From NCBI RefSeq assembly GCF_001649575.2, contig NC_051433.1, forward strand, positions 22,102,710-22,166,709: a DNA stretch of 64,000 nt, written 5' to 3'. The notes under the pieces are model-generated. The model searched no databases. It was not told the DNA's origin and saw only the letters and a list, made by a program, of their open reading frames with translations. Of the stretch, positions 11,460 to 23,700 are shown piece after piece. Positions within the stretch are counted from its first letter, which is position 1; each line of letters starts with the position of its first letter. Origin of the DNA: Kryptolebias marmoratus. Lineage: Eukaryota > Chordata > Actinopteri > Cyprinodontiformes > Rivulidae. A program made the position numbers and the translations under genes.

Positions 11460-12582
11460 GCTTGCACTCAACAAACAATGTTTTCCGCAAAAAGTCAGCT
11501 ACAAAGCAACAAACCTCAGCAACCAAACATTAACTGAAATGAGCGTAATCAGCAGACACCTGTGAGCTTTATAGGACTGGAACTGGGCACCTCTTCACAG
11601 CTGTCTGCATCAGGTGTGATTAAAGCAGGGTTAGTTTGATTTAACTGTCAGCGTACACCGAAAGTGGTAAAAGTGAGTCTTCATGTTCAATTTTCTTTGG
11701 CATCTTGTCAATGCATTTATATATTCTGTGGCTAATTATAGAGGAAGAGAAAAATAAGTAAAAAAATAAATAAAACCACACTACAACTTCGATTATCATT
11801 TATTATGTTTTTGTTTTGAATAAGTTAAACACTTTATTTTCAAAGCCAAACCTTATATTGCATGGTTATTTCAAAGATAAAGCTGCTTTTAGCTCATCTT
11901 TTTTATTGTTTGTGCTGTTTTGTATGTGCTGTGAGATTAAGTACATAAAAGTGTAGACTATAGTCAATTAGGCGAAAATGAAATACATCTACAGCACGTA
12001 CAAGCTCGAGTAAACAGTTTTCATTTCAATAGGATTTCAAAACATAACTGGAAGTAAAGACAAATAGAACTATGTATTTCTTGATGTGTTTATGTAAGCA
12101 GACAGAAAGCTGTTAAACCACATTACTGCCGTGACTGGCAGAGCAATCCGTTTCCCTTCTAAGGGTGGGGCGTCACTGAACGCCTCTTCTCAACAGTATA
12201 ACCTCACTTCGCTGCAGCCATCTTGCCGAGCGCATCGAGTGTGAAAAAACCCTTGAATTTCGATTGTAAACTTGCAGAAAACCACATTATTATTACACCA
12301 AACGTTACAAGGTTGAAGTCTGAAACGAAACAGCTACAGCTCAAGAAAAAACATCCGGGCTACGGCGAAAGATTTGACGGAAACGCTTCGCCTCGGTACG
12401 ATGCTGTACCCTCTCGTTCATCCCCAGGAATGACAGCTGAAGCCATTGGTACCGCCTTTTAGCATGTGGAGCAGCCAATCACAGCTCGTAGAATTCCCCG
12501 GTCTGGGACGCTTCGCTGCTTTGCGCATGCGCACGTCAGTTAGTCAGTGCCTGACTTTTCAGAAGCTCGCAGGAGTGTGAAG
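11460..12582. promoter_or_regulatory. Shared lsm14b/taf4 divergent promoter region
   Basis: About 1.1 kb between two divergent start codons. The taf4-proximal part (about 12180-12580) is richer in CpG and carries an inverted CCAAT (12445-12449), a direct CCAAT (12475-12479), the perfect NRF1-type palindrome TGCGCATGCGCA (12522-12533), a half CRE (CGTCA, 12534-12538) and a YY1-like word (gccatcttgccg, about 12217). No TATA box is obvious. 11640-12120 is AT-rich and without recognised features. Confidence 0.6.
12522..12533. promoter_or_regulatory. NRF1-type palindrome TGCGCATGCGCA
   Basis: A 12-bp perfect palindrome containing GCGCATGCGC, the NRF1 consensus, 50 bp upstream of the taf4 start codon. 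NRF1 sites of this kind are typical of TATA-less housekeeping promoters. Confidence 0.7.
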
Positions 12583-15500
12583 ATGGCGGTTGGCCCCGGT
12601 CTGCTGGATGAACTCTTTTCACAGACAGGGGTGAATAAAGCGGTAGTTTGTCATCCTGCACGGTCTGTAGAGTCACAGCTGTCGTTCTTGTGTCACAACA
12701 ACCATTGGGGTAGGCGCGAGGCAGAAAGTAGTTACATGGCTATAGTTCCGGGACAAGCAGGGGGTAGCTCGAGCTAATGTCCAGCTGGGACTTGCTTGGT
12801 CAAGACGATCCCTAAAGAAGCAGGTACGCTGTAACTACTCATGTTGTTTTCCTTTCTATCTCTCCGAGTACATATAAAAAGCAAACGCCGGAGCTGACAG
12901 AGGGAATCAGTAGATGTGCCACAGTCTTGCCCCATCACATTCAAGCTCGAGCGTGTTCCCCGAGAAACTACTAGTTGAAGTGCAGGGGGTCTCGGCAGAC
13001 TTCGCGAGCTCCCCATGCTTCAGCTATGGACGCATCGAAAGCCAGCACCGACTCCAAAACGGGACGCGACCCGGCCAAAGCACTTGTCGGTGACGGTGTA
13101 ACTTTTCTCCCTAATCACCCGGGGAAAGTAGGCTCATACTCGGTGCAGACTTTTAATGGGAACCAAACTATGAACTCTCACAGTCCAGGAAGCGCTGCTC
13201 CTGCCGCGGGGACGACGGCGACGAGCGGCGGCGGCGGCGGCGGCGGCGTGATCTCAGCCCCGGCTGTCAGCGGCTGCACGGTGCTGTCAAAAGTGCCGCC
13301 CGCCTCGTCGAACAGCGTCATCCAGACGCCGCTCATGAACCCGGAGAGCGTCGCCGCGGGTCAGCCCGCGAGCCACGCGTCACCAGGACTCACCGTGACC
13401 CTCGTCAGGCCGCCTATGCAAACAGCCGGGTCGGGGGCGACTTTGAACGGGAGCAACGTCGCGATCCCCGCCGCGGCAGCTCGCACTCAGCCCGGCGGCT
13501 CTGCGGCTGTCAGCGCGGGTCCGCACGTCATCAAGGCAGAGCCACCCGCCACCATCATGCAATCAGCGCCGCAGCCCACCCCTGGCACCATCAGCGCCCA
13601 GCGACCCCCCGTGATGGCGTCTGCGAGCGCCGGAGGGGCGACGGCCCAGATGCTGACCCCAAGACTCCCCCAGCCGTCCCCGGGACAGCCCAGTGTGCAC
13701 AACATTCAGCTCCACCCGGGTAAGTGCAGGCAGAAGGGGCTTTGGCATGTCTTTCTTTACTATTGAAAGAGTAAAAACACAAAAATCAAACCATGTCATG
13801 TTGTGATGCAGAACACCCACAGTGACTTTGGGTAGTCACACTGGAATATCATATGAAATATTCAGCATCAGTCATTGGCTTTGATGACATCTCTTTAGTT
13901 TTGATGCAGTTAATTAAAGGTACTCATTGCAATGTCTTTAGGACCTGTCAAAAATAAAAATCATAAAGTAAGTAAGTTTCTTCTCATGTCAATGGTTAAT
14001 GTGTCCTTAAATAGAAAAATTGCTACTGGATGCCAACTACCACATGTGTTTGTTTACCTACGGAAACAGCTGAAGTGACAGAAAATAGGTCAACTATGAT
14101 TAAGTCCACGGAAGAGACATTTGAGATGGAGAAGTCTGACAATTTTGATGTATTGCTACATAATTTTATCAAGTTAATTTGTTCAGTAAAGTCTGCAGAC
14201 AGGATTTGACAGTTGTCTTAGTCAGTGTTTCTTTTCCTTCCTGTTTAGCAGCAGTCGCTCTCGTATTTCCACCTAAATGTTTTCTCCTCAACGCTATGCT
14301 TCTCCGATTCCACCGTATTTGTTTACCTGCACAGACTAAGGCCAGCCTAATGTAGGTCAATCACATGACTCCACCCTCCACATGGATTCAGACAAGCGCT
14401 GTGGCAAGTGTTTACATTGAGTGCATACCTGCATTTCAGAATTGCATAGCAACACATCTGGAAAACTACTGAAGTAAACTCCTTCAAACTGCGTCATTTG
14501 AAGTAATTCAAGATGACTTTTTTTATCTTTGATATTATAGTTTGCAATGAGTACGTTTACAGTATTTACAAATTACGTCATGTTCTTATGATGGTGCTGA
14601 AACATTTTTTTTTTTTTACATTCTGACTAGCTTCAGGGATGGTGCTCGTGCGCAGCGAGTCTGGACACCTGTTGATGTTTGCTCCGCAGACTCTTGCCCA
14701 AATGCAAACGCAGGCACAGGGAGGCATGGCGCCTCGGACGGCCACACCTACGAATGTCTCCACGGGACAGGTAAGCTGTCCAGCTTTGGCCAGGAAGTCG
14801 GGGACTTATCGGCCAATATTTCCAACCCACCTGCACCTCGGGGAGGCACACTCGGGGAGTGAATCGTTAAATGTTGCAACCCGAAAGACAGGAGTGTAGT
14901 TGTGTTATTGTTGCCCGCTGCTGAAAGACAAAAGTGGGGAGTAATGTTTTTGCTTTTAGTGAAACTTTCAGAAAGTAATCCTTACATGTGCATCTACAAC
15001 TCAATAACGTCTGGAGCCAGCCCAGTTCAAGGTGGCCACCACAGCTGTTTGGCATTTGCCAACAGAAAAATGGCTATAAATCAGTCAATTTCACAGATAT
15101 TCAGCTAAAATTTGATGCAGTAATAGCTGAGAGTCGTTTACAACACATACTCCTAAGCCTGACATCTCGCAATTTTGCACGAGATTGTGCGTAACGTTAT
15201 TTTTAAGGATTGACAGAAACGACTACAACTCTGTAATTTCTCATCATAAAATGATCGTAGTGTTTTGGTTTTTTTAGGCTCCTGGAAACGCAATCATCAG
15301 CAGACAGGTGTCTCCAAGCACCATCATCCGACAAGGCTGTCCGGCTCCAGCGCCACTCACTGTGACCACCACTCTCCACAGACCTCCTCTCCTGGCGGTG
15401 AGTTGATGGCAGACATCGTTGCTGTTTGGGGCTGTGGCCACAGAATACAGTTAATGAACTTGTGCTACAGAGGCTTGACAATTTGGTTCACTTCTAAGGC

Positions 15501-17748
15501 TCGTTCCCAATACTCGCACTACACCGTACGCCCCTCTGTGAAGCGTGTACTCAGTCGAAGTGCACAGAAGGGTTCATGTGTGCAGGTTACAAGCATGCAG
15601 ACATTGGAGAATTGGGACAGTACAGGTTATGTCATTGCCTCTGTGTCGTAACTGTGACATCCAACATGGCGGACCGGTCGCTGTTTTGGTCTTTTAAGAA
15701 GGCGCCAGTACGATTTTAAAAGTACAGTTTAGGTATTTTTGCTTTCCAAAGTCATTGCAGGAGATATTTGGCTTTTCAAATTTGTTTTGTTGTGACTTGT
15801 TGAATACGGAGAAAAGTTTGATAGTATTCACACCTGTACAGCAGAGTGAAACAAGAATTATTTCAATACTTTACATTTGAAAACTGCTTTATTTGTGACA
15901 GACGCAGCTCGCTCTGCCACCACGGCCATATTTCCATCCTTTTATTTCAAAACGTCAGATGCAGCAATAATTTGTGGGTACTTCGCCAAAGGCCGCCTGG
16001 ATGCGGGCTTAGCCAGAGGGCGGATGTAGTACACAAAGGGGGCGGGGCTAAAGAGCACTCCGGAGAATTGGAACACACTACGCACTCAAACCCTTCAGCA
16101 TGAATTTGAAGGACACGAGGGTGGAACGAGGGTGGAAGTGCGACTATCGGGACCGGGCCTAAATATTTAATCCACCATTCAAATTAAACATTGAGATAAT
16201 CTAATTCACCATAACACTGACTGAACATATCAGTGTAAATAATAATTTATGCGTTTATCCACTAAGGTTCTTTACACTCGCTGAAACATTTTTGTTTATA
16301 GATCAGCTTGAGCATTGCACAGTTTTTCCATTTATTCTACATTTTATCCGACAGAAATTATCCTAGCTCCATCACTAATTCAGTGTTTAAAGGCCTATCA
16401 TTCCTTGAAGGAATACGTATCGCCTGCTGCCTTTATGGCTGGAGGTTTAGACTGAGATCGTCTTATGCTGAGAAATGACCGAGCCGCTGCTGTTTTGGTG
16501 ACATAAAAAGAACGTCACGCATCATCTCACGCAATGTCGCAATATCGCCTTCAAACTCTTTGCACTCAGAGTACACGTTGTGAGTGATTCTCAGCTAACA
16601 CTGCGTTAAATTTTAGCGTAACATCGGTAAAACTGACTGAGCTATAGCCATTTTTGTGTCAGCTGCTTTTGGCGGACACCTCGAAACTGGTTGATTTCTT
16701 AAGTTATTCCGTTGTCGCTGTACAGCCTTCGAATACCTTCAGAGAGCTCCATTAAAATGCATCTAGTGATTCATGAGATATTTTGCTAACAGACAGGCAC
16801 ACAGGTAAAAGCATTATTACCGTGATAGGTGATAATAATCAAATCTATCTTACAAACAGCAGGTACTCTGCTATGAAAAGTGCATGTGTGAAGTGCTGTA
16901 TTATACCATCTATTAGGTGCCAAATGGATTCTAGGAACTAAGATCCAAGAAGTTTGGCTCCCCTAAGTGAACAGAAATATTTACTCCTGCTGATCACTTC
17001 AGAAACGCAGTGTCAAGACTGTGGTGTAGGTTTTATTTTCTTCCCCCCAAAAAAATCACGATTACATAAACTGGGCATGAGTCACTGGGTAGAAAGAAAA
17101 AAAATGAAGTTTTTTTTTTCCGTAAGAAAAGTTAGATTGGCGCATTTTTCTTCATTCTTTTGAATTCTTTTTGTCACTTCAGTGCCAACATAATAACTGA
17201 GTAAAATCTGCACCAGGTTGGTAACGTTCAGTGGATTAAACATACATTTACGTGCCTGTAGGAACACACAAACTCTACTGTCATTATCATCTGTCAAATT
17301 AAAACTAAATACATTTTATGCCGAAAACTTACTGTTTTTATCGCCCACGCCCTGAAAAGGGAAGACGACAAGTTTGTTTGTGTCCATGTGTCCACGTCTG
17401 CCGCCAAAACATCTCATGAACCACTTGACGAGTTTGAATGAAACTTGCAGAAAGCAATCATTGGCTGTTAAAACCAGTTCAGTTCAGTGTCGATTAGCCT
17501 ACACAAAAATGGATGCAACTCAGTCAGGTTTACAGATATCGATCTAAAGATTAATGGGGCAGCAGCACAGGTAACACATAACTCTGAGTCTGAAATTGTG
17601 AAATATTGCATGAGATTGTTCAGAGTGTTATTTTCAAAGTTTGACCAAAACGGCTACAACTCCATTTATCAACATAAGATGATCACAGACTGAAACGCTG
17701 GCATGAAAGACAGAGGGTGATATGTGTGCCTTCAAGGAATGTTAGGCC

Positions 17749-17779
<31 letters not shown>

Positions 17780-20700
17780 TTTAGTCTAGATGTCTTTTAA
17801 TGTTGCCATCTTTCATTGCTGTTCAGGGCTCAGTTGGGGCCACGGTGCCAGGAATGACCCCTCGGACGCTCAGCCAGACAGCTGGGACCACAGTTACTTC
17901 AGTAACAGTGAGCAAAGTAAGATAGATTAGATGGAACTGGGTTTCTGCCCTCTGCTGCGTGCGCGTGTGTGTGTGATGCTCAGAGTATCGTGTTTGGTTT
18001 AACTGATTAACCTAATACGGTTAAAGATGTGATGCGTCAAGGATTGGTTGTATCCTGGTTTTTTTTTTGTGTTTCCCGATAGGAGACGATGGAGAATGTG
18101 AAGAAATGTAAGAACTTCTTGTCTACACTGATCAAGCTGGCATCCAGTGGGAATCAGTCCACAGAGACAGCAGCCAGTGTGAGAGAGCTGGTCAAAGAAC
18201 TGCTGGTAGGTGTCCGAACGGACACGGCACTTTCTGTTAATCCGTTCATGGTGATATGCTGAGTTTTAAAAGTTTCCCAGAAGTACTGAAACCCCTGAGC
18301 TGGAATCTGTAAATGTGAGACTCTCTCAGTCTCAGCTGCTTGTGTTTTGCCAGGAGGCCAAGCTGGAAGCTGAAGAATTCACCAGCAGATTGTACAAAGA
18401 GCTCAACTCCTCACCCCAGCCATATCTTGTGCCTTTTTTAAAGGTAGGGGGAAAAAAAAAAAGGCCGTGTTCTGTTGATTTTTAGGAACGTTGTTAGTTT
18501 TCATCTCGGAACAGCAGAATCTGAGCTTTTCTACCTGCCTTGACGTTGTAGAGAAGCCTCCCCGCTTTGAGGCAGCTCACGCCAGACGCAGGGGCTTTCA
18601 TTCAGCAGAGTCAGCTTCCTCAGCCAGCCTCAGGTCCAGCTGCGGCTCCAGGTCCAGTTCCCTCTGCCTCACCCACCTCCACCGCAGTGGTTGTGGGCAG
18701 CCCAGCCCCTCGCCTCACCGCTCCCGTCTGTAGGCCCCAGCTCCAGCCAGCTATCAGCAACCCGGGACAGACGACGTCACTGGTAACTAGAATCTGTTCA
18801 GACTTCACTCTGCAACGTTTCAGCTGCCTTTCCAGATGTGACCAGTTGTGTTGGAACCTGTACACCTCAGAAATATAATGCTTCAAACTGAAAAAAAAAA
18901 CGAGAAATCCTTACTTACTCTGCAAGGATTGTATTAAATACCAGTATTTTAGAGCATTGGAGCAATGTTTGAAGTGAATTAAGTCCTCTGTCTTACATTC
19001 TGTTGGCTAGATAACAAGGAGCTTTGAGATAACACAGTTCTGTGTCCAGCCGACCAGTTGTGGAAACGCCACATTCTCCTGCCTCAGTTTTATTCAGTGG
19101 ATCGTTAAAATGTTTCTAAGAGCTACAAAAAGTACTTGCTTATACTGATTGTCTCAAAAGGATGCCATACAAAATATTAGGCAAATTATTAGCTGTTCAG
19201 TGAACACAGTCCTGTTTTGATCAAAATCGACATTGAGTTATTTAATAGTAATTACATATTTATTTACAGAAAGTAAAGTTCTGTTGGATCAAAACTATGA
19301 TTAAAATTAATCATTAAATCATCACTTCAATCATTAAAATTAAAAACTACTATTAAAATGATTTTGTTTTTATAATTATTAGGCTCATAATTTAATAGCA
19401 AGAACAATTAATTGCTCTTGCTATTAATTTATAATTAACAATTACACCATTAAGAATGATAAATAATTGATAATAATCAACATTGAATAAAGTTGATTAT
19501 AGTTTCTTCTGTACGTTTTTTGAAATCAAACTGCTTCCACCTACTTTGTGCCGTTTTAACCATTCATATGCCAAAACGTTCAGCTCCATTGGGAATAAGG
19601 TGCTGTAACTTTTAGTCTCTGTAACTTTTTTCAAAATTAACTTTTTTTTAGAGGGGGGGGGGGATAAACTTTCCATGCAAATCCACTGAAATTGTTTAAA
19701 TTCCTCTAAAACATAGTTCTCTTTGAAACCTGCTTTAGCATACTTACTCTGCTTGTCCTCATTTGCCCCTTTTCGGTTTTAGCTTCAACTTTGCTAATTT
19801 TAGCTGCTGTTTTGCCTATTTTATAATGAGCGTCTGTTTTGCAACTTTAGCATACTGTTTACTAGGCCTGCACGGTATATTGCAAATTTATCGTTATGGC
19901 AGTATCATTGAGCATAATATTAGTGGCTCTAAGGACTGCTTTGACTGAAAAAATCATAAACTATTATATTTCAAGAACCATACATTTATTTTCTGCTAAT
20001 AATATATTTTGGTCAATCCCTCGCAGTCTCACTAGCCTTGATGCTCACGCCTGCTTTAGATCACACTAATGACAGAAGAAAATGTGGGTTAATAAGGCTG
20101 ACACCATCATCGTAATATTAAATAATATTATCGCACGTGGCAAGTTTTTCCAATGTCATGCAGCCCTAGTTATGATGATAATATGTTTCCTCTCAGGTTC
20201 TCCAGCCTCAGCAGCAAAGAGCAATTTTGAGACCTCAGGTAACGTTACCAACGACCCCCATGATGGCTCTGAGGAATCAGGCTCCCGGCCGCATCGTGTT
20301 GGGACACCCCCAGGTACAGCTGAAAGAGCTGCAGCCAGGTGAGATGCCGGTCCGCCAGCAGCCCTACCTGCGCATGCGAGCGCTCTGCCCGCTAAGTGAC
20401 GCCGTTGTCTTCTGTTAGTTCCCTTGAGGCCGGAGGCGCCACTCGTTTCCAAACAAGTCTCCGCTGCAGCTTTGACCCAGGCTCAAAAGAACAAGCTGAA
20501 TCAGGCGGGCAGCACTTTCAAGTAAGCTTTTCCATCAGCCACATAGTTATCTGAAACCTAACAGCCTCCATCGTGCTGCAATTAAACATCAGTCTAATGG
20601 TAGCGTTTGTCTTTTCAGAGATGACGATGACATCAACGACGTGGCCTCCATGGCCGGAGTTAACCTGTCAGAGGAAAGTGCTAATATCCTCGCCACCAAC

Positions 20701-23700
20701 TCTGGACTTGTTGGCTCCGTGACACATTCCTGTAAGGACGAGGCGTTCCTCTCCTGCGCCGTGCTGCAGAGGAGAATGCTGGAGATAGGTAAGACTAATA
20801 TCTTTAACTGTTCAACCATTCATGTGTCAGTGTGTTACTGCGTTAATTCGTTGTTGCGTTTCTCTTCCAGGTCGGAAGCACGGAGTAACGGAGCTGGGCA
20901 CGGATGTGGCGAACTACATCTCCCACGCTGCGCAGCACCGACTCCGCGACCTGCTCGAAAAAGTCTCCCAAGTAGCTCAGCAGAAAAATGGCAACTTCAA
21001 GGTTTGTTAAAAAAGTTGCATTATGGACAGAAATGTTCCAGTTTCCAAAAGAGATATAGATAAATTTCCACCCAGGGCTTCGTTACAGAACGGGTGCATG
21101 GAGTACTTTGAGTCTGTGTGTTTCTTCTAATGTTTTCTGTGTTGGCTAATGTCTGGTAACACTTTGTTTCCTGGGATAACGTTGTCATAAAACCTGCTTG
21201 TTTGGCAGGAGGACGACAGCTGCAAGCAGATCAGTGACGTTCGTGCTCAGCTGAAGTTCTTCGAGCAGCTGGACCAGTTAGAGAAGCAGCGAAAAGAGGA
21301 GCAGGAGCGGGAAATCCTCCTGAAGGCAGCTAAGGTACATCGGCTCTGGCAGACGACATAATGAGATGTACTTTATGCAGGAACTAGAAACATAATAGTT
21401 TGAGGAATGGCGAGAACAGCTGTTGCAGTCATAAAATCATTGTTGTCTTCATTCAGCAGGCATTGGGTTTCTTGTTGTTCTGTTCAGTCTGTCACCTTTT
21501 TGCATTTCATGTAAAGCAGTATCTAATGGATTATAATTGTTTTGACTACATCTGATGTTTTGCTTGCTCTCTGCAGCCAGCAGAGATTCTATTTGTCTTG
21601 ATTTATCAAATTGCATTTTGAATGAATGATAAAATATTGTAGAGGTGTTGAGGAGTTTACAGCTTTATGTCGTCAGGAAAAAAGGAAAAACAAAAACGTT
21701 TTTCTGTTATCCCAGCAGCTCATTGCGTGCTGTGTTGAACCATGTCAGTTTTCATTGTTGTGTGAAAAACTAAGGAATCATCGACTTTTAACAGGACTAA
21801 TTTGAAGTAATCGTCTTAGTTTTGGAGAAAGTTTGACTCGCTTTTCTTTACAGTCTTGCATCAGTTGATTGAAGTTTGCAGGCTTTTCTTTATCCAACAC
21901 TTTTTACTTGGCCGCTGCAGAACTTTGTTTTGTTTTTTGTTTTTTTGTAAATTTGCAGCTGTGCGTGGGATCTTTGTTCTGCTTTTAGGACCCAGTTTCA
22001 GCCAAGTTTCAGAAATGGCACAGACTGCGTTCACTTTAGAATACTTGGTTTACGGAAGAGTTTCGGGTCGACTCGAGTAAAAACGAGCCCACATCACGAG
22101 CCTCATAGCTAAACATCTCCACTTCGCTCTCATTTGTTCAAAAGGACATCGTTGCAGAAGTCTTGGGTTCGATGTAACGTTGTAAACCAAAGTCGTGCTG
22201 CACAGTTTGTTTTTGAGAGAAGAACCTTTTTTTTTTTTGCAACCTTTCCAAACAAGCCACATAGGTTGAGTTGATTTCTAACCATCCAGTCGTGAACTTT
22301 TAACATTTACCGTTCAAGCTTGCCGTGGAGCTCTTTGGGTCTTTGTCAGTTTTTCTGAGGAGTGCACAGTCTGACCTCAGGTTATTTATGGGAATATAAT
22401 TTCCCTGATTGATGTGCAGCAACAACTGTTTCTCAAAGATAATTTTGCATGTAATGTCTCTTCTGGCATTGTGTTATTAGCTAACTTGAGGATGATCAAT
22501 TTTGAAGTTTATTTGATTAGCGTCATCTGGCAGCTTCTTGCCTTCTGGTTCCAGGTGGACGCAGTAAGGGTTAAGCTGGCGCTTTACACACTCTTTCTGG
22601 TTTTGGCTCAGATGGATACTGACAGCGTAATTTGTCAGGGAGCTGTTCATCTGAGGTTGTGTTTGTTTAACTCTAACATCTGATAAGGACCAGATGATTT
22701 CCATTATGTCCTGATCTTAGCATTAAAGAAGACGTGGCGAAGTTTCCCATTTAACGAGCTTCATTCCAAACAAACAACTTCAAATCTACTCCCAAGTTGC
22801 TTGTAAGGCGTCATTTTGTCAGACAAATAATCCTGCTTTCATTTTTCAGTCTCGAGCTCGGCAAGAGGATCCCGAGCAGCTGCGCCTGAAGCAAAAGGCT
22901 AAAGAGGTACGAGGGGAGAGGGAGAGCAGCGTGCAAGTTTCTGTACATGAATGTTTTGTATGTGATTTATGTTTTGGTGTGTGTGTGTGTGTGTATGTGT
23001 GTGCAGATGCAGCAGCAGGAGTTGGCTCAGATGAGACAAAGGGAGGCCAACCTGACAGCTTTGGCAGCCATCGGCCCCAGGAAGAAGAGGAAGAACCTGG
23101 ACTCTCCATCTTCATCTGCTTCAGCTGAGGTAACATTCATTCAAATTACATCTTCTGGCCGTTATTTAACACCGTAATTCACTAACATGAAATGATTTTA
23201 CATTAGTATATTACTGATCTGGTCACACTACCTCCTAGTTCATTTTTTATCTATTATATGAGCCCCTAGTGCCATTAATGTGAAGTAAAAACTCCTAAAA
23301 ACTTACTTTAGGGAAGTATTGTCTACATGTTTGCTTTGCGTAATGTGTGTGGAAGTCACTGATTTCAGTGATGAGGCAAGTTCACAAGACAGTTTTTACG
23401 AAATGGCCGCACAGACCAGTCTTTGTGACACTGACAGAGCCGGCCACGCCCCGCACAGATGTGAGCTTTCAGAAATGAAGCGAGCGCCGTGGAACCAAAA
23501 GAGGCGCGGAGCAGAACTCGGCTGCTTTAACGTGGAGCGCAACGCATTGAATCTTCTTTCTGGTTGACTAATTTTTCAAACTGCGTACAGAGTTGCTGTC
23601 CGTCATCGCTGATCTGCCCTCGGTAATAAATCTGTTTGTTGTTGTTTATTTAATCCTGCGACCGGGTGGTCACACAGACCATATGTTATCGCTTCATCGC

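Noticed and set aside
12223..12462. 79-codon open frame upstream of taf4
   Set aside because: Starts at a non-ATG codon, lies in the CpG-rich promoter, and shows no recognisable domain.
13380..13820. Several minus-strand frames opposite taf4 exon 2
   Set aside because: GC-rich shadow frames of a low-complexity coding exon.
17945..17958. Minus-strand CTCF-like word in taf4 intron 5
   Set aside because: One core mismatch and no context; too weak to list as a site.
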